A stretch of DNA of 12,428 bases. It comes from Alterinioella sp963975135 (lineage in GTDB: Bacteria; Pseudomonadota; Alphaproteobacteria; Rhodobacterales; Rhodobacteraceae). Where the stretch lies: contig CAXBGQ010000060.1 in assembly GCA_963975135.1 (NCBI GenBank), forward strand, positions 1-12,428, read 5' to 3'. Below are positions 7,838 through 12,428 of the stretch, one piece after another. The stretch's first letter is position 1. Each line of letters begins with the position of its first letter. The notes below the pieces were generated by a model that ran no database searches, was not told the origin of the DNA, and saw only the letters and a program-made list of their open reading frames with translations. The position numbers were made by a program, and so were the translations under genes.

Positions 7838-8967
7838 GCCGCCCCCCGCGCCTGCAAGCGCGCATATTTCGCCAGCATTTCGGGGTTGACCGAGGCACCA
7901 AGCCCGGGGCCGTCGGGCACGATGACATCGCCGTTTTCGATCCGGAACGGGGTGTCCAGAATATCTTCCACAAGGAAATACCGGGCCTGGTAGAACTCGC
8001 AGCCAAGCGTGATCTCGGGCGTGGCGGCGATCATGTGGGTTCCGGCCAGATGGGCCAGACCGGCCTCGAACATATCGCCGCCATAGGCCGACATGCCCAC
8101 CGATCCGGCCATGCGCGCGACGCTCTGGGCGCGGGTCAGACCGCCCGATTTCATGATCTTGACCGACACGCCATCGGCCAGACCCGTGGCCGCTGCCGCC
8201 ATCATGTCCTCGGGGCCGAACACGGATTCGTCGGCCAGCAAAGGCACGTCGATGCTGTCCCTGATCCGCGCCATCAGATCACGCAGATGCGCGCGCACGG
8301 GCTGTTCGATGAAATCCGGGGCAAAGGAGGCCACATCGCGCACCCGCGCCAGTGCATTGTCGTGGTGCAGGCCCTGATTGTAATCGACCCGGATTGAAAA
8401 CTCGGGGAAATCGGCGCGGATCCGTTCCAGCCGCACGATATCGAACCTGTGTGATTTGAACCCGGTTTTCAGCTTGATGATGCGCACCCCGTCCGATTTC
8501 AGCCGCGCCATCAGCTCAAGATCGCGGTCGAAATCAGGGTCCGCGATGGAGCAGGACAGCGGGATCGTATCGCGCGCCCGCCCGCCCAGAAGCGCCCAGA
8601 CCGGCACACCCAGAACCCGGCCCGCAAGATCCAGCAGCGCGGTTTCCAGCGCCGCTTTGGCCTCGGTGCAATGAGCGACCGCGTTTTGCGCATCGGCCAT
8701 GATGGCAGCGCGGTCGGCCAGCCTGCGGCCCACCACGAGCGGGCGCAGGTAGCGGTCGAGCGCGGCGAACGTCGCCTCGGCCGAGCCGGTGAACACCACC
8801 CAAGGGCTGGCCTCGCCCCAGCCTTCGGTACCATCCTCGGATGTTAGCCGCAGCACAACGATATCGACGGCATGTTCAACCGAGCCGATGCCATGATCGC
8901 GCCGCGCATTCACCGGCAGCGCCAGATGCCACAAATCCATGGCAATAATTTTTTGCTCCAGTGACAC
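7834..8967 (-). CDS. Enolase-superfamily enzyme, muconate-lactonizing/dipeptide-epimerase (MLE) subgroup
   Basis: 377-aa (beta/alpha)7beta-barrel enzyme with the N-terminal capping domain ('GTEGWGEASPW', 48-56). The catalytic set is complete: K165-x-K167 ('KLKTG'), metal ligands D195 ('RVDYNQ'), E221 ('IEQPV') and D246 ('LADES'), opposite-face base K270 ('SVKIMKSGG'), and E324 in 'GCEFYQARY'. This is the MLE-subgroup pattern, not mandelate racemase, which uses a His-Asp dyad. Known activities include cycloisomerisation, amino-acid racemisation, dipeptide or proline-betaine epimerisation, and cis-3-hydroxyproline dehydration. All begin with Mg2+-assisted abstraction of a proton alpha to a carboxylate. 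The start is GTG at 8967, with GGGGGA four bases upstream; an in-frame ATG at 8940 has no such site. It is the first gene of the operon. Pairing with a DAO enzyme favours an amino- or imino-acid epimerase or dehydratase, but this is inference. Confidence 0.9.
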   Translation of the reverse strand: MSLEQKIIAMDLWHLALPVNARRDHGIGSVEHAVDIVVLRLTSEDGTEGWGEASPWVVFTGSAEATFAALDRYLRPLVVGRRLADRAAIMADAQNAVAHCTEAKAALETALLDLAGRVLGVPVWALLGGRARDTIPLSCSIADPDFDRDLELMARLKSDGVRIIKLKTGFKSHRFDIVRLERIRADFPEFSIRVDYNQGLHHDNALARVRDVASFAPDFIEQPVRAHLRDLMARIRDSIDVPLLADESVFGPEDMMAAAATGLADGVSVKIMKSGGLTRAQSVARMAGSVGMSAYGGDMFEAGLAHLAGTHMIAATPEITLGCEFYQARYFLVEDILDTPFRIENGDVIVPDGPGLGASVNPEMLAKYARLQARGAA

Positions 8968-9012
8968 GCTTTCCCCCGGCGTAACGCAAGGTAAGCCTGC
9001 CCGCCCCGTGCC

Positions 9013-9058
9013 ATCATTTCAAATACTAAAACATCTGGATTGCATCATTTAAAATGAT
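9013..9058. promoter_or_regulatory. Probable LysR-type operator pair between the divergent LTTR and the operon
   Basis: ATCATTT-A-AAATGAT (9044-9058) is a perfect 7+1+7 palindrome that fits the LTTR T-N11-A rule. A second copy, ATCATTT-C-AAATACT (9013-9027), has an identical left arm and a partly matching right arm. The centres are 31 bp apart, about three helical turns, as in LTTR recognition and activation sites. The perfect site sits 11 bases before the LTTR start codon, where bound regulator would also repress its own gene; the imperfect one lies nearer the operon. This AT-rich stretch contrasts sharply with its GC-rich surroundings. Binding by the 9070 LTTR is inferred. Confidence 0.65.
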
Positions 9059-9070
9059 ATATTCGTGCCA
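9058..9070 (+). promoter_or_regulatory. -10-like box implying a leaderless transcript for the divergent LTTR
   Basis: TATATT (9058-9063, five of six matches to TATAAT) ends six bases before the LTTR ATG at 9070, and no Shine-Dalgarno sequence lies in between. Transcription from this box would begin at or next to the A of the start codon. A -35 is poorly defined (TGGATT at 9036-9041), and the box overlaps the end of the perfect operator palindrome, consistent with autorepression. Confidence 0.4.
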
Positions 9071-9966
9071 TGTCCCTCAGATTTCGCCAGCTTCAGGCCT
9101 TTCACGCCATTTTCGAGACCGGCACCGTGACCGGGGCGGCGCGGCAATTGGGCATTTCGCAGCCCGGTATTTCCAATCTGCTGGCACAGCTGGAACGCCA
9201 GACCCGGTTTCGCCTCTTTGAGCGCATCAAGGGCCGGCTGGTGCCAACGCCCGAGGCGGGCGTGCTGTATCAGGAGGTCGATACCGTGGTGCGCGGCCTC
9301 GATCATGTCACGCAGGCCGTGGTCGATTTGCAGAACAAGCAGGCCGGGCAGCTCCAGGTTGCTTCGCAACATTCGATGTCCTTTGGCTTCATGCCGCGCC
9401 TGATCGCGCAATTCGCCCGCAACCGCCCCGATATGGCGATCTCGTTCCAGTCGCAATATTCGGTCAAGATCCAGGAATGGGTCAGCGCTGGCCTGTTCGA
9501 GATCGGGGTGTGCGAATTGCCGCTGGTGCAGGACGGGCTGGACGCACGATCGTTTCCGATCGAGCTGATGCTGGCCCTGCCCGAGGACAGCCCGCTGGCC
9601 GCGCATGACATCCTGACGCCGCAACAGCTGATCGGGGCCCCGTTTATCGTGATGGGGCCCGAACATGTCACCCACCGACGCCTGCGCGACGCGTTTGACG
9701 CCGCCGGCGTCACGCTGCGTACCCGTGTGCATTCGCATCTGTTCAAGAACCTTCTGGGCTTCGTGCAGGAGGGGATGGGCTGCGCCTTGCTGGATCCTTT
9801 CGCGCTGGAGTTCGACAGCGGCGGCGGCCATGTCGTGCGCAAATTCCGCCCCCGTCTGGTGATGGAAATGGCGGTGATAACCTCACGCAGTCGGCCCTTG
9901 TCGGGAGTCGGGCAGGAGTTTCTGGAGCTGCTGATCGGCGCGCTGGAGCCTTACCGGGCGGCGTAG
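9070..9966 (+). CDS. LysR-type transcriptional regulator, likely controller of the divergent operon
   Basis: Complete 298-aa LTTR. The N-terminal winged helix (about 4-62) reads 'RQLQAFHAIFETGTVTGAAR', 'ISQPGISNLLAQLERQTRF' and 'LFERIKGRLVPTPEAG'. This wording is characteristic of the LysR/NocR/OccR-like group, whose known members sense lysine, opines or other amino-acid derivatives. The effector domain begins at about residue 92 ('GQLQVASQHSMSFGFMPRL') and contains 'VQEGMGCALLDPFAL' near the end. It is divergent from the catabolic operon across 102 bp that hold a clear T-N11-A palindrome, the usual arrangement for an LTTR that activates its neighbour and represses itself. No ribosome-binding site precedes the ATG, so translation may be leaderless. 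The inducer is probably the operon's substrate or an intermediate. Function as a regulator is sure; target and ligand are inferred. Confidence 0.93.
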   Translation: MSLRFRQLQAFHAIFETGTVTGAARQLGISQPGISNLLAQLERQTRFRLFERIKGRLVPTPEAGVLYQEVDTVVRGLDHVTQAVVDLQNKQAGQLQVASQHSMSFGFMPRLIAQFARNRPDMAISFQSQYSVKIQEWVSAGLFEIGVCELPLVQDGLDARSFPIELMLALPEDSPLAAHDILTPQQLIGAPFIVMGPEHVTHRRLRDAFDAAGVTLRTRVHSHLFKNLLGFVQEGMGCALLDPFALEFDSGGGHVVRKFRPRLVMEMAVITSRSRPLSGVGQEFLELLIGALEPYRAA

Positions 9967-9991
9967 TTGTTCAGCATGGGTGCGGCACGTC

Positions 9992-10097
9992 GGGGCTCCG
10001 CCGGTTTGGTGCTGGTCACCGGCGCGCTTGGGGCAATGGACCCCGGGGCTCCGCCCGTTTGGTGCTGGTCACCGGCGCGCTTGGGGCAATGGACCCC
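9992..10097. repeat. Tandem duplication of a 53-bp GC-rich unit
   Basis: Two head-to-tail units, 9992-10044 and 10045-10097, differ at one base only (G at 10003, C at 10056). Each begins GGGGCTCCGCC and ends CAATGGACCCC. Inside are short potential hairpins: GGTG/CACC around five bases and GGGG/CCCC around seven. The same GGGGCTCCGCC header recurs at 10098 and 10163, at the start of the two palindromic units that follow. A unit of 53 is not a multiple of three, and no convincing gene covers it, so it is non-coding. A near-perfect copy points to recent slippage or recombination. Confidence 0.85.
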
Positions 10098-10113
10098 GGG
10101 GCTCCGCCCTCTG

Positions 10114-10154
10114 GCAGGCGAAATCGTCCACTGGACGATTTCCGGGGAGCCTGC
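10114..10154. repeat. Palindromic repeat unit A (inner 11+1+11 stem, outer 6-bp stem)
   Basis: The inner arms GAAATCGTCCA (10120-10130) and TGGACGATTTC (10132-10142) are perfectly complementary around one C. An outer stem GCAGGC (10114-10119) with GCCTGC (10149-10154) closes the structure, leaving a six-base bulge, CGGGGA, on one side only. It is preceded by GGGGCTCCGCCC and followed by TTACCCC, as is unit B. There is no T-run, so it is not a textbook terminator, although it lies between convergent genes. Confidence 0.85.
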
Positions 10155-10178
10155 TTACCCCCGGGGCTCCGCCCGTTC

Positions 10179-10218
10179 GCGCCTGAAACGCTCCACTGGA
10201 GCGTTTCCGGGACGGCGC
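10179..10218. repeat. Palindromic repeat unit B, covarying partner of unit A
   Basis: The inner arms GAAACGCTCCA (10185-10195) and TGGAGCGTTTC (10197-10207) surround one C. The outer stem GCGCC (10179-10183) pairs with GGCGC (10214-10218), with a six-base CGGGAC bulge in the same place as in unit A. Three base pairs of the inner stem and most of the outer stem differ from unit A, yet pairing is kept. The trailing TTACCCC (10219-10225) of the unit contains the stop codon and last glycine codon of the minus-strand ThDP enzyme. Confidence 0.85.
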
Positions 10219-11910
10219 TTACCCCATCCACCGCCTCACCGGGGCGGCAGCCTCCTCCAACGGTTGCGTGATCACATCGACCAATGTCGGCCCGTCATGG
10301 GCGACAGCCGCGGCCAGCACCCGCTCCAGATCAGCCGGGTCGGAGACGGTAAAGGATTTCACCCCATAGGCGGCGGCGACGGCGGCATGATCGACACGGG
10401 TAAAATCGACATTGTAATAGCGCGCGCCCTTATCGGCCATCTGGCTGGCCTTGATCCACCCGAAATTGGCGTTGGAAAACACGATATAGGTGATCGGAGC
10501 ACGGTGGCGCGCGACGGTCTCCAGCTCGCCCGCCGTAAAGCCGAACGATCCATCGCCCATCAGCGCCACCGTCTTGGACCGGGGCCGCCCATACCACGCT
10601 CCAAGTGCTGCCGAGAGCGAATATCCAAGCGCGCCATGCGCCCGGTTGGTGATGAAAAACCGCCCCGGTTCGGCCTGTTGGTAATAGGCCGACATGTAGG
10701 GGCAGCTGGTGCCGGGATCGGAGACTACGGTGGCACCCGCCGGCAGCACCCGGTTCAGCGTTGCGATGATACGTTCAGGGCGGATGGGCGCGGCATCGCT
10801 GGCCGCCAGCGCGGTGAACTTGGCGAATTTCCGAGCCTTGCGCTCGGCCACCGCCGCCGCCCCGCCGAATGTCGCCCCACCCTGCCCCATACCGTCCAGC
10901 ACGGCGTTGACGCGCGCCAGCGACAGGCGCAGATCGCCCACAACCCCCACCTCGGTCGGGTAATTGGCCCCGATGGCCATCGGATCGGCGTCGAAATGGA
11001 CGATGCGGGTGCCGGGTTTGGGGGCCTCCCATCTTGCGGTCGTGGTCGAGCCCGCGCGAAGCCCCATGAAGATCACCAGATCGGCGGCCTGCATCGCCTC
11101 CCAGGTCTCGTCGGTGCCGCCGTTCGATCCGACAACGCCCAACATCTGCGGATGGCTGTCGGCGAGCGACCCCTGCCCTGAAATCGAGGTGCCCACGGCA
11201 ATGTCGAGCCTTGTGGCAAGGCGCGCCAGTTCCTCCCATGCCCCGGCGATGACCGCACCGCCGCCGCAGACGATGAGCGGCGATTTCGCCGACAGGATCG
11301 CCTCCACTGCCGCCTCGGCGGCTCCGGGTTCGGGGGCCTGACGGTAGGCCGGAAAGCTCGCATGCGCCGGATCGGCCCAGATATCGGCCGGGTCCACATC
11401 GTCATACTGGATGTCATAGGGCAGCCCCAGATGCGCCGCCCCCGGCCGCCCGGTGGTCATGGCGCGAAACGCCATGCGCACCATGCGCGGGATGTGGGCG
11501 GCCTGCCTGATCACCGTGTTCCACTTGGTCAGCGGGCGCATCAGCGCCTCCTGGTCGACTTCGGTCAGGGGGTATTTGCCATAGCTGCCCACCGAGATGT
11601 CCGACGTGATCCCCAACACGGGGATGGAGCTTTCCGAAGCCTCTATCAGCCCCGGCAGGATATAGGTGGCCCCGCCGCCCGAAGGCCCCTCGGCTACGCC
11701 GGGGCGCCCCGTCACGCGGGCATAGGCATCGGCCATATAGGTTGCGGACCGCTCATCGCGGGTCAGGACATGGGTCATCTGGTGATCGAGCCCGCGCATG
11801 GCATCGTAAAACGGCAGGCTGGTATCGCCGCAAAGGCCAAAGATATGGCGCACGCCATGCGCCTCAAGACTGCGCACCAGCGCCTCGGCCCCGTTCATCC
11901 GGTTCGACAT
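10219..11910 (-). CDS. ThDP-dependent enzyme, acetolactate synthase/2-oxo acid decarboxylase-like
   Basis: 563-aa three-domain enzyme, normal size for the family. The N-terminal pyrimidine-binding domain carries the catalytic glutamate E53 in 'TRDERSATYMADAYARVTG'. The central domain runs from about 200 to 340 ('PLIVCGGGAVIAGAWEELAR', 'IVHFDADPMAIGANY'). The C-terminal pyrophosphate domain has GDGS (452-455) and, 25 residues later, 'NANFGW' (N480, N482), the GDG...N metal-ThDP motif. Such enzymes decarboxylate a 2-oxo acid or join two carbonyl compounds. Biosynthetic acetolactate synthase is unlikely because no regulatory small subunit follows and a GntR regulator sits next door. The ATG at 11910 follows AAAAGGGGGCG; an in-frame ATG at 11982 would start inside the operator region. 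Specific substrate unknown; the 2-oxo acid from the neighbouring oxidoreductase is a speculative candidate. Confidence 0.87.
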   Translation of the reverse strand: MSNRMNGAEALVRSLEAHGVRHIFGLCGDTSLPFYDAMRGLDHQMTHVLTRDERSATYMADAYARVTGRPGVAEGPSGGGATYILPGLIEASESSIPVLGITSDISVGSYGKYPLTEVDQEALMRPLTKWNTVIRQAAHIPRMVRMAFRAMTTGRPGAAHLGLPYDIQYDDVDPADIWADPAHASFPAYRQAPEPGAAEAAVEAILSAKSPLIVCGGGAVIAGAWEELARLATRLDIAVGTSISGQGSLADSHPQMLGVVGSNGGTDETWEAMQAADLVIFMGLRAGSTTTARWEAPKPGTRIVHFDADPMAIGANYPTEVGVVGDLRLSLARVNAVLDGMGQGGATFGGAAAVAERKARKFAKFTALAASDAAPIRPERIIATLNRVLPAGATVVSDPGTSCPYMSAYYQQAEPGRFFITNRAHGALGYSLSAALGAWYGRPRSKTVALMGDGSFGFTAGELETVARHRAPITYIVFSNANFGWIKASQMADKGARYYNVDFTRVDHAAVAAAYGVKSFTVSDPADLERVLAAAVAHDGPTLVDVITQPLEEAAAPVRRWMG

Positions 11911-11941
11911 CTTCGCCCCCTTTTCCGCGATTCGCACCAAC

Positions 11942-11985
11942 TGAATGACGTGCTGTATACAGGTAAAAATATCTTGCGTCATTCA
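11942..11985. promoter_or_regulatory. Probable GntR/FCD operator region in the divergent promoter
   Basis: The perfect palindrome CTGTATACAG (11953-11962) contains TGTATACA, which resembles FCD-type GntR operators of the TNGTNNACNA kind. It lies inside a wider inverted repeat, TGAATGACG (11942-11950) with CGTCATTCA (11977-11985). AAAAATATC also occurs twice, at 11965-11973 and 11989-11997. The stretch is AT-rich within GC-rich DNA and lies between the starts of the ThDP enzyme and the GntR gene. A regulator bound here could control both; which element is the true operator is unresolved. Confidence 0.6.
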
Positions 11986-12031
11986 AGAAAAAATATCACC
12001 ATGTCGAACAGGTTCCCAAAGGCCATGCAAG

Positions 12032-12428
12032 ATGACCGACACGCCCCAAAGCAATGTTGACCGCATCACCGACCGGCTGCGCCAGATGGCCGCCGAATTT
12101 ATCATCAAGCCCGAAGAACGCATCCGCGAGGGCGAGATGGCGCGCGCCCTTTCGGTCAGCCGCACACCGCTGCGCGAGGCGCTCAATCGGCTGGTCTCCG
12201 AAGGGTTCCTGACCTTCACCGGCGGACAGGGGTTTTTCTGCCGGTCGCTGACACCCGAAAAGATCCTCGACCTCTATGAGGCGCGCGCGGCGGTGGAATG
12301 CGAAGCGCTGCGCCTGTCGCTGACGCGCGCGGGCGACGATGAGATTGCTGCAGTCGGGCAGGCTCTGAACGCCGCCGAGCCGCTCTACGCCACCACCAGC
12401 GATCCCATCCGCCTGCTGGAAATGGACG
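12032..12428 (+). CDS. GntR-family (FCD subfamily) transcriptional regulator, N-terminal part, cut by window end
   Basis: The open frame of 132 codons starts at ATG 12032 and leaves the window without a stop. AAAGG lies about ten bases upstream, and no in-frame start precedes it. Residues about 8-75 form the GntR winged helix: 'NVDRITDRLRQMAAEFIIKP', 'ERIREGEMARALSVSRTPLR', 'EALNRLVSEGFLTFTGGQGF'. The helical FCD effector domain then begins ('LTPEKILDLYEARAAVECEA', with a characteristic arginine after 'YEA'). FCD regulators usually repress catabolic genes and release DNA on binding a carboxylic acid. Divergence from the ThDP enzyme across a 121-bp gap with a TGTATACA palindrome makes that gene its likely target. 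Family assignment is strong; the ligand-binding part is mostly outside the window. Confidence 0.9.
   Translation, partial: MTDTPQSNVDRITDRLRQMAAEFIIKPEERIREGEMARALSVSRTPLREALNRLVSEGFLTFTGGQGFFCRSLTPEKILDLYEARAAVECEALRLSLTRAGDDEIAAVGQALNAAEPLYATTSDPIRLLEMD

Noticed and set aside
5972..7993. 673-codon plus-strand open frame opposite dctP and the FAD oxidoreductase
   Set aside because: It runs antisense to two well-supported genes, is rich in Arg, Gly and His as expected for high-GC shadow frames, and shows no recognisable domain.
8968..9012. A defined -35/-10 promoter for the catabolic operon
   Set aside because: Candidate hexamers (TTGAAA or TTAAAT with TAGTAT) match poorly or give odd spacing. 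LTTR-activated promoters are often weak, so none could be chosen.
10120..10207. Classical Rho-independent terminators between the convergent LTTR and ThDP genes
   Set aside because: The stems are perfect, but neither strand has a U-run after them. A termination or 3'-end protecting role is possible but not shown.
9967..10218. CRISPR-like array
   Set aside because: There are only two direct 53-bp units with no unique spacers between them and no cas genes; the other copies are palindromic modules.
9967..11181. 404-codon plus-strand frame through the repeats and opposite the ThDP enzyme
   Set aside because: Its start lies in the repeat array, the 53-bp units break any coherent reading, and the rest is antisense to conserved ThDP motifs. 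The 'LVTGALGAMDP' stretch resembling an SDR motif has no continuation.
1..12428. Genomic island, phage or defence system
   Set aside because: No integrase, transposase, tRNA attachment site, toxin-antitoxin pair or nuclease is visible, and composition is even apart from short regulatory gaps.

Overview
The window is high-GC DNA with tightly packed genes on both strands. It looks like a chromosomal catabolic locus of an alphaproteobacterium, most likely Rhodobacterales (Roseobacter/Paracoccus type). The grounds are base composition, the TRAP transporter set, the abundance of LysR and GntR regulators, and GAAA...TTTC intergenic palindromes of a style I associate with this order. The placement is an inference, since there is no rRNA or marker gene. 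I see no insertion sequence, integrase, tRNA, CRISPR array or frameshifted gene.

Layout. Positions 2-265 (+) hold the C-terminal end of a LysR-type regulator (LTTR). 262-1656 (-) is decarboxylating 6-phosphogluconate dehydrogenase (gnd). 1801-2676 (+) is a second, complete LTTR. From 8967 down to 2673 on the minus strand runs a six-gene operon: enolase-superfamily (MLE-like) enzyme, DadA/DAO-type FAD oxidoreductase, TRAP binding protein (dctP), TRAP small permease (dctQ), TRAP large permease (dctM) and a BASS-family transporter. A third LTTR (9070-9966, +) diverges from this operon across a 102-bp gap that holds a T-N11-A palindrome plus a second half-matching site 31 bp away. 9967-10218 is non-coding and repetitive: two near-identical 53-bp tandem units, then two units with covarying palindromes. 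10219-11910 (-) is a ThDP-dependent acetolactate-synthase-like enzyme. 12032 to the window end (+) is the N-terminal part of a divergent GntR/FCD regulator, with a TGTATACA-centred palindrome between the two.

How it may work together. The TRAP system imports a small organic acid or amino-acid-like compound. The MLE-like enzyme, which has both catalytic lysines and the metal ligands, epimerises, dehydrates or cycloisomerises it. The DAO-type flavoenzyme oxidises an amine to a 2-oxo acid or imine. The divergent LTTR, which resembles the amino-acid/opine-sensing group, is the probable local regulator. The ThDP enzyme under its own GntR could act on a resulting 2-oxo acid, but this link rests only on proximity. 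No substrate can be named from sequence alone.

The most unusual features are the covarying structured repeats, whose last unit runs over the stop codon of the ThDP enzyme; the three-turn-spaced operator pair; a probable leaderless LTTR transcript; a hairpin between dctP and dctQM that may set their ratio; and a BASS gene with no conventional start codon upstream of a truncated first helix.
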